In this document: piece after piece, positions 50,436 to 60,588 of the stretch
How positions within the stretch are numbered: the first letter of the stretch is position 1
How the letters are laid out: each line of letters starts with the position of its first letter
Assembly: GCA_023091665.1 (NCBI GenBank)
Contig: JALJCQ010000001.1
Span: 620,001 to 684,000 of the forward strand
Direction: 5' to 3'
Length of the DNA stretch: 64,000 nucleotides
Source of the DNA: Pythium myriotylum
Lineage: Eukaryota; Oomycota; Peronosporomycetes; Pythiales; Pythiaceae
Program-made: the position numbers and the translations under genes
Notes under the pieces: generated by a model
Database searches by the model: none
The model's input: the letters and a program-made list of their open reading frames with translations, nothing else
Told to the model about the DNA's origin: nothing

Positions 50436-51175
50436 GTCTTCATTGTGGTACGTGGTGTATGAGAGATCTCGCGCAGCTTGTCTTGAAGGAGGTCCCGCGA
50501 AAGAAAGCAAAAGTTGATCCTATTCCGTCGCGTAGGGCTGGTAAACTCACGCTCCGCGGGTTTCGTGAATCCCCAGGCGTCTATTAGCCCCAATGTGGCA
50601 AGCCAACATTGTAGCTGTGCGCGACGTTCGTGCCATGATGCGAGTTGGAAACCCGGTCCAGCGTCGTATCAAGCGTGACATTGAAGTCTCCGAGCGCAAT
50701 GTGTGAGGCTTCTGCTGCGAAGTGAGTCGGTAGCACCTCAAACGTGTGCCGGAGCGCAGGCTCGTCGGGCGCGTAGATAACATGGATGAAGACCTCTCCG
50801 AATCCCAGGAGCGAGGCGCGCAGCAGCAGATAACGATTCCGCAGCGGCGGCGACGCAACAGTTGCAAAACGATCTTCAAAATCTTGAGACTGGCGATTCG
50901 AGGAAACAATGAGACCGGCTCCGTGTCTCCTATTGTAGACAGGCGTAGAGTCCAGAAAGCCTTGGCACCAGAGTCGACCCACTTAGCAAAATAGTTCGTG
51001 CTTTGTAGGTGGCCTTCTTTAGTAAACTTTGGCTCTTGGAATGCCCACAGTAGGGATGGCGAGGCAATGAGTCGGGCTGGTACGATTGTGGTGAAGGCGT
51101 GGGGGCAAAACCTGCCGCTCAGCGAGGGCGAAGCAGGTGCCGCACACGGGTCCACACAGACTCTTTGGGCTGGTC
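50436..51175 (-). pseudogene. LINE ORF2: APE-type endonuclease region
   Basis: The minus strand reads AFQEPKFTKEGHLQSTNYFA (about 51000-51060, the Q-E metal-site motif), GAGLIVSSNRQSQDF, FGEVFIHVIYAP and SHIALGDFNVTLDTTLD (about 50650-50700, the GDFN motif). EFTSPTRRNRINFCFLSRDL (about 50490-50550) follows, ending with YHNED at 50436. Element 2 sits between this and DHAPV, the last catalytic motif. Frame breaks lie near 50960, 50590 and 50470. The 5' side ends at element 3's insertion (51175). Confidence 0.8.
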
Positions 51176-51478
51176 TGTAACGGGGTACAAGGTTACACAA
51201 GTAGGTTAGGTTGTGTAGGTACATAACGTGTGTGGTCCACTTAGGGGAAAAGTTACCCTAAGTAGTGACTCTCTTTTATTAGATTCAGTAGGTGATATCC
51301 ATGGGTATTAGATACCAGGGATATCAGGTATAGGGGGGATTATTCCCCAGGGGAATAATCTGAATACAATCAGTTCGCCTTTTGCCAAGTCCTTGGCGCT
51401 CGTCGACAGGGGTCGACTCGGAGCGGCTGCTCACGCTTCCTCAAGCGCAGGTGCTGTGTACGGTCGTGGACCGTTACA
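51176..51478 (+). repeat. 5' LTR of element 3
   Basis: 303 bp, TGTAAC...GTTACA. TGGTAGCACTTGTCG begins two bases after it (51481), a likely primer-binding site. Confidence 0.93.
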
Positions 51479-51514
51479 CTTGGTAGCACTTGTCGTCAAT
51501 CCGACGCCGACATC

Positions 51515-52654
51515 GTGATGTCCGAAGCTTCCGACTTCGTGATGGCGTCAAGCCATCCGACGCTGTCGCGTCAAGACCATCCGTACCTGGATGAGGCCCA
51601 GTGGACCTATCTCCAGAAGATGGAGGCCATCAATGGCCGAGCAAGTGTCATCGAGCTGCTCCGACGCGGCTCCGGCGAAGTCCTCGCCCATGTCGCGCGT
51701 TTTCGCGACTACGAGACAGCTCTCGAGAAGTATCTTCTCGACGTCGTGACGTCCCGCGTGTCCGCGACTCAGGCTACTCAGCCAGCTCAGGTGCCGCCGA
51801 CGGCTACGTATGTGCCATCGCCGGCACCTCCGGAACGTCCGAAGGCCGTGAAGGTTACGGTATCCCCGTATTCGGGTGAAGAAAGCGACAATCTTGCCTT
51901 CTGGCAACGCGAGATCGAGCTCGCCACATCAGCCGGCTGCATCCGTGATGAAGGGCAGAAGATCGCCTTTGCGATCTCGAACATGACGGGCCGGGCGAAG
52001 ATCTGGGCCCTCACGTGCGAGACGTCGCATCCCGGATGTTTTTCCGACTGGGTAACGCTTGCCAAGGCGATGAAGTCGATGTTTCAACCGCCAAATGTGG
52101 CGCATCGCTAGCGAGCTGCGTTTCTCGCTTGTCGGCAAGGTGGCCGCGAGCTGCACACGTATGTGCAGGAGTTACGTCAACTCCGGGCCAACATGGCTGC
52201 GAATGCGCTCGCAGAAGACGTCATGCTGACGACGTTCATGGAAGGGATGGATCCCGGTCCTGAGAAGGCTGCGGTTTTCCGCGAGGAGCTCATGCTCCTA
52301 GAAGACGCGTTCGTCGTCGCGCTGCGGGAGGACTACGTCCAGCGTCTCTCGCGCGGTTTATCCGCGAGTCCGGCTGCGCCGCCTCCGGTCACGCCGGTTC
52401 CACCACCGGTCATCGAACCGATGGACCTGAGTGTCATCGACCTCAGTGGAGTCGATCTCAGCACGGTCGACTTGCGTGCGATCGACGTGAAGGCTCTTCA
52501 CATAAAGTGTTCTACTTGTGGGAAGTTCGGTCACTTCCAGCGGAATTGTCCGCGCAAGAGGGGCGGTGGTCGTGCTCGCCGTGGTCGGCCGCGGCGCTCG
52601 GGAAACCGAGGTGGATCTGCTTCCACGTCGCAGGGAAACGACAGTTCCCAGTAG
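51515..52654 (+). pseudogene. gag: Gag of element 3, with one in-frame TAG
   Basis: The frame from 51515 (ATG 51518, MSEASDFVMAS) has a capsid-like domain: YSGEESDNLAFWQREIELAT, ALTCETSHPGCFSDWVTLAK and MFQPPNVAHR. Then TAG (52109-52111) is followed in the same frame by RAAFLACRQGGRELHTYVQE and LRQLRANMA, so the stop is a point mutation. A Pro-rich linker and one CCHC knuckle (CSTCGKFGHFQRNC, about 52510) follow, then a Gly/Arg-rich tail to TAG 52652-52654. Pol overlaps in the -1 frame. Confidence 0.88.
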
Positions 52655-52694
52655 ACGCGGGGCAGTCTACTGGGGCGATCACTCCTCGCTCCGC
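52633..52694 (+). promoter_or_regulatory. Candidate -1 ribosomal frameshift signal, element 3 gag/pol
   Basis: GGGAAAC (52633-52639) is a classic X-XXY-YYZ heptamer in gag phase, and -1 slippage enters the pol frame at 52639. After a 7-nt spacer, CCCAGTAGAC (52647-52656) pairs perfectly with GTCTACTGGG (52665-52674). The loop GCGGGG (52657-52662) can pair with CTCCGC (52689-52694), with one wobble, to form a pseudoknot. The gag stop (52652-52654) lies inside the stem. Confidence 0.8.
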
Positions 52695-55600
52695 GACGCC
52701 GAGTTCGGCAGTATCGCAAGGCGGGGTGCCCCCGGAAGAAGATCTCTTCTCAGCAGTTGATGAGCTGCGCATCAGTGGCGAGCTCATCGTCGTCACTGCG
52801 CAAGTGAAGGGATTTGCACGTCCCTTCAGAGTCTTAATCGACTCTGGTGCGACGCGCAATTACGGTCGCAAGCAAAGTATTGCTGAGAATGCTTCTCTGT
52901 TTGCTCAAGCTTGTGAGCGAGATCTCGGAAGAGTCTCGGTGCGTCTTGCGACGGGCATCGTCGCAGAGACGAAGAAGATCGAAGTCGATCTACGCATTGC
53001 GTTTGTCGATTTCGACTCAGTCGAGCGCTTTATAGTGCTCGACATGGATGAGAGGTTTGACATCATCCTCGGCATGCCGTGGCTTGAGCGCCACGAGCCA
53101 TGGATCGACTGGAGGACCAAGTCGATTGGGAGCACGTCTCCCGGCAGGAACGGAGCTCAGGAGCGTCATGAACCCTCCTTCGTCCGCCGGCTGATGAGCC
53201 CCATCAAGGATGATGGAAGTGCCTACTTCATTGGCGTAGTGAACGCCATGGACACCTCGGGTGTTCCGGAGACGGTCGTGCCGTCTGCCGTGGAGTACGG
53301 CGTAGAAGAGGGCGTCGAGTTGTCTCCGCCCCCTCCAAGTACCAGCATGGAAGATGCTTCCGGGATTTGTCCCCTTGTCGCGTGTCCGCGTGCGGTCGAG
53401 CCGCTTTCAGGGTCGTCGGATATGACCGAGCCCATGCCTGAGCCACTCCCGCTCTCGGACGCGTCGTATGACGTGCACATCGTTGATGTGATGACGGGAT
53501 CGTCGATCGATCCGTCCACGGTCGATATGGCACCGTTGCCCGAGTTCTCCGAGCTGACTAGCTTGGAGGAACTCCCTATGGACGATTTCGTCCGCGAGCT
53601 CAAGGCTGGTGAGATCGCTGAGGTTGTGATCCTCCGATCTGAGCGAGACCTCGCTGAACTCAACACCTCGACGGTGATTGACGAGGATGTCCTCGTTGAG
53701 TTTCGTCAGAAGTTTGACGCGCGCCGTGGTTCGGCCATCCTTAAGAATCCGAAGGATCGGTTCTATCCGCTAGTCAAGCGGTTTGCGGAGACTTGCCTCA
53801 GCAAGAACCCGCCGGCGGGGTTGCCCCCTGATCGTGGCGTTCGCCACGAGATCAAGCTCAAGCCTGGCTCGAGCTATGCGACGGTTCGCCAGTGGGCCCT
53901 GCCAGCCGAACAATCGGACTTCATTGATGAATTCTTTGCCAAGAAAGCCAAGGCTGGCCTGGTGCGTGAGAGCGTCTCGCCGCACAGCGCACCAACGTTC
54001 TGTGTGCGCAAGCCAAATGGCAAGTGGAGGATCGTCCACGCGTACAACAAGTTGAACGTACAGACGATTCCTGCGTCCACTCCGATCCCTCTGAAAGATG
54101 TGATCATCCACCGGATGTCCGGCGCGAAGAAATTCAGTTCTCTCGACTTGGTCGACGGTTATTACCAAGTGCTCATGGAGCGTGGGGACACCCCCAAGAC
54201 TGCCGTCAGTACGCCGAGCGGCATGCTCTGGGAGTGGCTCGTCATGCCACAGGGGCTGTCGAACGCCCCGGCGACGTTCAATCGCTTGGTGACCCATTTG
54301 TTCCGTCCCCTGCGAGCGTTCGCGCAGACGTACTTTGACGACATCTACGTCCACACGAAGCCGGAGCCCGGTCGTGATTTGGATACGCTCCATGAGGATC
54401 ACCTCCGCCAAGTTCTCGAATGCCTCGAGGAGCATAAGCTTTATGCCAACTTGGATAAGTGTATCTTCGGTGCCGAAGAGACCCCAGTGCTTGGGTGTTT
54501 CGCCGGAGTCGACGGTGTTCGGGCGGATCCCGAGAAGGTGAAGGCAATCGCCGAGTGGCCATCGCCACGGTCCGTGAAGGACCTACGCAAGTGGTTGGGT
54601 CTCGCCAACTACTTGCATCGGTTCACGAAGAACTACGCCGAGATGGCTCGGCCGCTGACTCAGCTGCTCAAGAATGACGTTGGGTGGTCGTGGTCTCACG
54701 ACACGGAAGCTGCCTTCCAGAAGATCAAGGAGAGTCTCCTCCAAGCGCCGATCCTGGCGTTGCCGGATGACTCCGCTCCGTACAGCGTCGTCTGTGACGC
54801 CTCCGACTATGCGATCGGCTGTGCACTTTTGCAGAAGGACCAAGATGGTCACGAGAGAGTTATCTCGTATCAGTCTCGCCAGCTGCAAGCGGCCGAGAAG
54901 AACTATCCAGTTCACGACAAGGAATTGTTGGCGATGAAGTACGCCTTGGTGAAGTTCCGCGTTCACCTTCTCGGCGCGTTGCCGTTCGTGGTCTACACAG
55001 ACCATGCGTCTCTACGCACGGCGACACAGTCCCCGCACTTGTCGCCGCGAATGGCTCGCTGGTTGTCATTCTTTTCAGAATACAACTTTACTGTTGAGTA
55101 CAAGCCGGGTCGGCTCAACGTGCTGGCGGACGCACTCTCTCGGCGTCCCGACTACGAGATGAACCATCTCACATCAGTTGTTTCTGATGTCTACGACTTG
55201 ATTCGTGACGCCTACGCAGGCGACGCACAATGTGCGGAGATCATTCGTGCTCTCAAGTCGTCCGACTCAGAGAAGTCTCTCTCGCCTCGTGTTCGAGCCC
55301 GACTCCATCGGTACACGTTCGAAGACGGCCTCCTGAAATATCAGGTCTCGAACAGCGAAGAAGCTCGCGTTGTCGTTCCTGCAGACGACGACCTGCGATA
55401 CGTGATCGCGCATGGCGCCCACGACGCACCCGGTGCTGGCCATCTTGGCTGTGAGAAGACGTACTCGCTTCTCAGCCCAAGATTTTGGTGGCCCAAGATG
55501 TACAAGTGGGTGTCGCGGCATGTCCGCACGTGTGACGTCTGTCGACGAGTGAAGCCAAGTTCACACTCTCAGGCCCCGCTTCAGAGCCTACCTGTCCCCA

Positions 55601-57069
55601 GCGACTGCTGGCGCTCTGTGAGCATGGACTTCTTCTTCGGCATGCCGAAGACGTCCAGAGGGCACAATGGTGTGCTGGTCTTTGTCGACCGTCTCAACAA
55701 GATGGTTCATCTTGCTCCGGTGTCAGACACCTGCACAGGTCTCGACTGTGCACGACTCTTCGTTGACGTCGTATTCCGTCTCCACGGCTTGCGCGATTCG
55801 GTTGTCTCCGATCGGGACCCCAGATTCACCAGCGATTTCTGGGAGGGACTTTTCCAAATCCTGGGCTCCAGGCTCGACATGTCGACGACGGACCATCCGG
55901 AGACCGATGGCCAGACCGAGCGCGCCAACCGCGTCGTCGAGGATATCCTCCGCTCGTATTGTGCGAGTGATTCACTCTCGTGGTGCGACCACCTCCCCAT
56001 GGTGGAGTTCGCCATGAACAACTCTGTTCATGCCTCGACAGGTCTGTCGCCGTTCTACGTGAACGGGTTGAGACACCCAGCGCTGCCGCTCTGTCTCATG
56101 GGCAGTGCCCAGTCTGGTGGGGGAGGGGCTCGGCAATTACTTGCCTCCCAGTTGGAAGGTGTTTCCAAGTCGGCGGAGCGCCGCAAGATCGACGACTTCC
56201 TGTCGACACGTGTGAATATCATCACCCGCATGCGTGACGCGATGGCAGCTGCCCAAGATGTTCAGAAGGAACAAGCCGACAAGCGCGGTCGGAAGAACAC
56301 GCATGCGTTCAAGCCAGGCGACTATGTGCTTGTCAGTACGAAGAACCTGTCTCAGAATGCTGTGTCCAGCTTGGGCAGCTCAAAGCTGCTGCCGAGATAT
56401 ATCGGCCCGTTCAAGGTGTTGAAGCGGAGTGGAAACTCCTACAGGGTCGATCTGCCAACATGGTTGCAGACGCACCCGACGTTCTACGTCGGCTTGCTCA
56501 AGCCGTATCTCCGCCCTGATGGAGATGAAGCGGACGAAGAGTCGTCGGAAACAATTCCAGGCGGAGTTGCCGCCGATATGCAACCACCCACAGTCGCGCA
56601 CGAGAACGTGCCAGTCACGAATGATTCCTCTAGCGACTCTGTCACAGTGCAGGGTTCTGCAAGTGGCGTGGTTCACCCACACAGCGAAGCGCCAAGACGC
56701 TCTGCACGACTTGCTCAAGCCCGTCGAAGTTCGACGTGGTCGTCGAATGCGACCAAAGCGTCGTCAACACGACGTCGGGTTACGTTTGCTGAACCCGAAG
56801 GAGCACGTCGGGTCCCCGACACTGGTGTCAAGACCAGAAGGAAAGCGCTGCGACCGGTGCGCGCTCCTTTGCCTGTGATCGACAGGAATGGCGAACGCCA
56901 TTATCACGTCGAGTCTCTCGACAGTGTGCGTGTGCACAATGGCGTCCGCCAGCTCTTGGTCAAGTGGCTTGGATATCCAAGCAACCAGAGCTCCTGGGTC
57001 GATGAGAGTGTTCTCAGGCAAGATTGCTCTGATCTTGTTCGCGCATGCGAACATGATCGTCCTGGATAG
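52639..57069 (+). CDS. pol: Pol polyprotein of element 3 with chromodomain, intact frame
   Basis: Uninterrupted from the frameshift site to TAG 57067-57069. Protease RVLIDSGATRN (about 52830). RT with RIVHAYNKLNVQTIP, SLDLVDGYYQVLME (54143) and TYFDDIYVH (about 54330). RNase H VVCDASDYAIGCALL (about 54787). Integrase zinc site GHLGCEKTYSLL and CDVCRRVK (about 55437-55552), core SMDFFFGMPK (55621), VVSDRDPRF (55801) and ETDGQTERANRVVED (about 55900). GPF/Y-like YIGPFKVLKRSGNSYRVDL (about 56398). Chromodomain at about 56893-57040 (YHVESLDSVRV, QLLVKWLGYPSNQSSWVDES). All catalytic residues that could be checked are present. An ORF opening upstream at 52507 overlaps gag and is read as the -1 frame, not a separate start. 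Confidence 0.93.
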   Translation, partial: RQFPVDAGQSTGAITPRSATPSSAVSQGGVPPEEDLFSAVDELRISGELIVVTAQVKGFARPFRVLIDSGATRNYGRKQSIAENASLFAQACERDLGRVSVRLATGIVAETKKIEVDLRIAFVDFDSVERFIVLDMDERFDIILGMPWLERHEPWIDWRTKSIGSTSPGRNGAQERHEPSFVRRLMSPIKDDGSAYFIGVVNAMDTSGVPETVVPSAVEYGVEEGVELSPPPPSTSMEDASGICPLVACPRAVEPLSGSSDMTEPMPEPLPLSDASYDVHIVDVMTGSSIDPSTVDMAPLPEFSELTSLEELPMDDFVRELKAGEIAEVVILRSERDLAELNTSTVIDEDVLVEFRQKFDARRGSAILKNPKDRFYPLVKRFAETCLSKNPPAGLPPDRGVRHEIKLKPGSSYATVRQWALPAEQSDFIDEFFAKKAKAGLVRESVSPHSAPTFCVRKPNGKWRIVHAYNKLNVQTIPASTPIPLKDVIIHRMSGAKKFSSLDLVDGYYQVLMERGDTPKTAVSTPSGMLWEWLVMPQGLSNAPATFNRLVTHLFRPLRAFAQTYFDDIYVHTKPEPGRDLDTLHEDHLRQVLECLEEHKLYANLDKCIFGAEETPVLGCFAGVDGVRADPEKVKAIAEWPSPRSVKDLRKWLGLANYLHRFTKNYAEMARPLTQLLKNDVGWSWSHDTEAAFQKIKESLLQAPILALPDDSAPYSVVCDASDYAIGCALLQKDQDGHERVISYQSRQLQAAEKNYPVHDKELLAMKYALVKFRVHLLGALPFVVYTDHASLRTATQSPHLSPRMARWLSFFSEYNFTVEYKPGRLNVLADALSRRPDYEMNHLTSVVSDVYDLIRDAYAGDAQCAEIIRALKSSDSEKSLSPRVRARLHRYTFEDGLLKYQVSNSEEARVVVPADDDLRYVIAHGAHDAPGAGHLGCEKTYSLLSPRFWWPKMYKWVSRHVRTCDVCRRVKPSSHSQAPLQSLPVPSDCWRSVSMDFFFGMPKTSRGHNGVLVFVDRLNKMVHLAPVSDTCTGLDCARLFVDVVFRLHGLRDSVVSDRDPRFTSDFWEGLFQILGSRLDMSTTDHPETDGQTERANRVVEDILRSYCASDSLSWCDHLPMVEFAMNNSVHASTGLSPFYVNGLRHPALPLCLMGSAQSGGGGARQLLASQLEGVSKSAERRKIDDFLSTRVNIITRMRDAMAAAQDVQKEQADKRGRKNTHAFKPGDYVLVSTKNLSQNAVSSLGSSKLLPRYIGPFKVLKRSGNSYRVDLPTWLQTHPTFYVGLLKPYLRPDGDEADEESSETIPGGVAADMQPPTVAHENVPVTNDSSSDSVTVQGSASGVVHPHSEAPRRSARLAQARRSSTWSSNATKASSTRRRVTFAEPEGARRVPDTGVKTRRKALRPVRAPLPVIDRNGERHYHVESLDSVRVHNGVRQLLVKWLGYPSNQSSWVDESVLRQDCSDLVRACEHDRPG

Positions 57070-57109
57070 TTCCAGTAGGTGGGACCGACCACCTCCATCA
57101 AGATGAGAA

Positions 57110-57958
57110 GTGTCTCAAGTTCCTCAAGGAAGACGCTCAGTGGAGCACACGGAAGGTCCGTCTCAGTCAAGTCGACTGTCCCTGTCTATCATAGACATGG
57201 GTACAAGACCCAAGCAGAAGGCCATGAGATGGCGAGAACGCCGCGTTCGGCTCAGTCGAAGCTTCGACAGTGTCCACCGACCTCATCGGTTGCGTTGGAC
57301 AACGCTCGCACCAAGCCAGAGTGGCTGGCTCAGTTTGGTGTTGCTACACCGAGCAGTCCTCTGCGGTGTAGCCATCACGCCCGAGCGTGTGGCCGACAAC
57401 ACGAAGTTGTCCGGCAACGTCGTTGTTCGACTGCCACGGGTATCCCCGCACTCCACGCACTCAGTTGAGTCGCTGGATGAGGCTAGCCAGCCTCTTGAGT
57501 ACTTGGTAGTACTCGCGGTGGACACCCACCGACCACAGTCTCCAGTATTGGACTGGACCCAATTCTGGGCACCGTCAAGAGACGAAGTTTGCGAGTTCGC
57601 ATCGTACAGGTCTGTACGCTTGCACAAGGCAAGAACCCATCGCACTGAGTGTGTGTGCCAAGTTTGGGCTTGCCGCGAGCTCTGCTCGCCTCGCAATGGT
57701 CGTCTGACCATGCCATTTTGGCTTGCCGCCGTCAGACGGCAAAATGGCCCAGTTTTGGGGGATCGTCATGATCCAGTGGTCGCTGGCGACCGCGCGCACG
57801 TCAGCATGCGTCTCATGACGCAGCGAGGTGTTGCGCCAAGCCGCTGCGGCTCTCGATTAGTCGTTGTCGAGAAATCGACACGCGACTCCGCGCTCACGGT
57901 CGCCATGAGTCTGTACCCATTTCCGTGTGGGCCCTCGGAAAACTCTGTACTGGAATAG
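57110..57958 (+). CDS. Possible ORF in the 3' region of element 3 (uncertain)
   Basis: A 282-codon frame without stop, starting with GTG; the first ATG is near 57197 (MGTRPKQKAMRWRERR). It is Arg-rich with no recognised domain. The region also contains a strong hairpin, GCCATTTTG with CAAAATGGC and inner TGCCG/CGGCA (about 57711-57747), whose conservation could be structural. It may be chance in a GC-rich 3' untranslated region. Confidence 0.25.
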   Translation: MSQVPQGRRSVEHTEGPSQSSRLSLSIIDMGTRPKQKAMRWRERRVRLSRSFDSVHRPHRLRWTTLAPSQSGWLSLVLLHRAVLCGVAITPERVADNTKLSGNVVVRLPRVSPHSTHSVESLDEASQPLEYLVVLAVDTHRPQSPVLDWTQFWAPSRDEVCEFASYRSVRLHKARTHRTECVCQVWACRELCSPRNGRLTMPFWLAAVRRQNGPVLGDRHDPVVAGDRAHVSMRLMTQRGVAPSRCGSRLVVVEKSTRDSALTVAMSLYPFPCGPSENSVLE

Positions 57959-58034
57959 GCTCGTGTTCCTTTTCTAGGACACGGCTGTTCCTAAATTAGG
58001 GACAAGGGTGTTCCTCATTTTTGATGGGGGGTGG

Positions 58035-58336
58035 TGTAACGGGGTACAAGGTTACACAAGTAGGTTAGGTTGTGTAGGTCATAACGTGTGGGGTCCACTT
58101 AGGGGAAAAGTTACACTAAGTAGTGACTCTCTTTTATTAGATTCAGTAGGTGATATCCCTGGGTATTAGATACCAGGGATATCAGGTATAGGGGAGATTA
58201 TTCCCCAGGGGAATAATCTGAATACAATCAGTTCGCCTTTTGCCAAGTCCTTGGCGCTCGTCGACAGGGGTCGACTCGGAGCGGCTGCTCACGCTTCCTC
58301 AAGCGCAGGTGCTGTGTACGGTCGTGGACCGTTACA
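58035..58336 (+). repeat. 3' LTR of element 3
   Basis: 302 bp, preceded by a polypurine tract (GATGGGGGGTGG, 58023-58034). It is followed by TGGTC. Confidence 0.93.
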
Positions 58337-59520
58337 TGGTCGGTCGCTGCTGGCGTTAACACCCCGCTGTCAAAGTCGCTGACGGGGTGAACCGCAGGCA
58401 CTTAGGCTTGAAGTCCGGGGGTCTTGGCCAACGGGGTCGTGAAGCCCGCTGGTTTGTCGCCTTGGCACAGCACGTGGATCGCTGGTCACGTGCCGCGTGC
58501 GACGGGGAAGCGCAGAGCCGATCGTCACGAGAAGCTGGCTGGTGGCCCGGATGCGCGGGGGGACGGGACGCTCCTCGTCCGGCGGTCACAGCACCTGGTG
58601 CTGGTCTTCCCCTGCTCTTCGGTCTCTCGATACGCGTGGGCAGCAGCAGCCACACGCGCTTCGGTCGGAATACGGTCGTCAGGTGCGCCTTGTCGAGACG
58701 CACCCGGAGGTTTTAGCGTCGCCTCCTGCGGCGACGGGTCTTGTGACTTCTGGACTCGAAGTCCTTGCTTGAGGGGCTTGAGTGCTTGGCAGCAAACTCC
58801 AGAGTTCTATTTTCCAACAACCGAATACCTGACCCAGAGAGTCAGATGCCTACGTGACTGCCTACCCTATACCGCACCTGCCCTGTCTCTGCACTGGAGC
58901 CAGGTAATCACCCAGCTACGTAATCAGGTGCTGATCACCCACCTACTGAGTCTGATACTACTCAGGTTCCTCGGATCTGTTCCTACTGTATCAGACCGCT
59001 CAGGGCCTCAACGACGATCCAGCCTCTGGGCCACGTCCCAGGTGCTGGGACATAATCGTCACGTGCGTCGCGTGCGTACGCATCTGGGGATGTCTTGGAT
59101 GTGACGAATTCGGCGTGTGGAGCTTGTTACCCTCAATCTTGCCATTGCAGACTGATGGATGGTCTTGATGTCGACCGACTGTTGAGGGAGGTGCGTCAAG
59201 TCTGGACGCACCTCAAAACCTCAAGCCGCTTCACCACACGATGGAGTCTGGGATCAAGCACTGTATCTTCAACGGATCCATGTAGATCGAGGGCGCCATG
59301 ACCATGCGATACAAATCGCAGACGACTACTTGAACAGCATGAGTGCGATCGTCCTTGGCCGGGTACAGACGGGCAAGCAGTTCCGCGATGCCGGGGGCCT
59401 CCGAATCTGGGATCTTCAACTTCGTGCGGAGCCTAGAGACATAGTCAAGAGGTTCATTCTCCTCGTACGTGCACGTGCTGATTGCCTGGTAGACGGCGTG
59501 GCGCTCGAATAGTCCGACTT
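58337..59520 (-). pseudogene. 5' part of the LINE and/or gag-like fragment, degraded
   Basis: The target duplication shows that LINE sequence resumes at 58337. The minus ORF 58356-58703 (115 codons, Pro/Arg-rich) might be LINE ORF1 or leader. Further up, minus frame 59231-59520 reads YEENEPLDYVSRLRTKL, IPDSEAPGIAELLARLYPAK and VQVVVCDLYRMV, which looks like a retroelement gag or ORF1 helix bundle. No zinc knuckle is attached. The assignment of the whole stretch to one element is tentative. Confidence 0.35.
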
Positions 59521-60588
59521 AGCGTTCGTGCGGCCACGCGAAAACGCTACAAAGGTAGCTGGGCTGGACCTGCACAGTCGCAAGCAGTTCGTCGTGGGTC
59601 TGGAGCTGGGAGACTTCAGTCGCGAAAAAAATCAGCGATGATCTTCTCGAGTTCCGCGACGGTGACTTGTTCGACCTTCAACCTCATTTAGCATTTAGCC
59701 CGAAGTTTCTTGGTGGCTTCACGGGGCACCAAGCTGGAATCGGTCGTAAAGCCGATAGCAAGGACGTCATCAATGTAGCAGTCGATATCCACGTTGTCCG
59801 GTTTCGGCTGTTCTAAGCGTGTCGCGCAACGCAACCGCCAAAGCCTGGAGGGCCGGCTCGTCATGCAGCAGCTCGCAGTCGCTCGCCATCATCACTCGCG
59901 TCCCAGAGAGAGAAAGCGCTGCGCTGTAGGCACAGGTAAACTGTAAAAAAAAAGTAAAGGCTTGTGTAGTCCAAAATACTCCCGCTTGTGTAGTCCAAAA
60001 TAATCCCGGGCTTTGTCCTATGGTCTGATAACCCAAGCTCGCTGTCATAACAATTCGTTCGAATCTGGAAATTGTTGGATCATGCGCTGGCGATGTTCAA
60101 CAACCGGGACACCGTTCTTTGTCCCCGGAATCATCGTTGGGTCTTGAGGTTCAAGTGTACCCAGACCTAATTTCTTCTCGACCCCCAAAATTTTCGCGAC
60201 AGTTTTGAATTCGAAGCTTGCTTGCTCAACATGCGACGGTTGGTCTTTTTCAGTGGGATCCTTTTCGTCGTGTCTGATTGGTTGATGGGGGTCTGTGTGT
60301 CACAACCAGACGATCCCAGACTTGGGTTCGAGGGTATGCTATACCTTAAAGCAGTAGATTCCCCTCCCCTCCCATCATCACCCCACCAAGGCAAGCAAGC
60401 CGCGACACGACGACGCCCCCCATCATCGTCCCCTGCGACGCCGCCACGAGCCGACAACAGCCCAGCGGACCAGCACGAGCGAGCGGGCGTCCAGGAGCTC
60501 GCGAGCAGCTCCACTGACTGACTGGGTCGATCCGATCCGATCTCGGTCTCGGTCTCGGTCTCGAACTCGAATTCGAACTCGAACTCTG
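59521..60588. other. Intergenic region upstream of the FYVE gene
   Basis: No gene is recognised. GCTTGTGTAGTCCAAAATA occurs twice in tandem (about 59961-60003). The last 60 bases before the FYVE ATG (60529-60588) are a run of near-repeats, GATCC, then GGTCTC, then GAACTC units, probably the 5' leader. No confident core promoter was identified. Confidence 0.5.

Larger units (their letters stand above)
51176..58336 (+). mobile_element. Ty3/gypsy element 3, full length with LTRs and 5-bp duplication
   Basis: LTRs at 51176-51478 and 58035-58336 begin TGTAAC and end GTTACA. By eye they differ at about four or five bases and one indel (about 98% alike). TGGTC flanks both sides (51171-51175 and 58337-58341). 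The interior has gag, a single intact pol ORF with a chromodomain, and about 1 kb of 3' region. It lies in the same LINE as element 2. It lacks the extra RNase H and belongs to a different Ty3 lineage. Confidence 0.95.

Noticed and set aside
52507..52638. Separate start of pol upstream of the frameshift site in element 3
   Set aside because: This stretch overlaps the conserved CCHC knuckle of gag in another frame. The phase-correct GGGAAAC and stem explain pol expression better.
57110..57958. Envelope-like gene in element 3
   Set aside because: No signal peptide, no membrane segment and no Cys pattern. The frame is Arg-rich and probably not translated.
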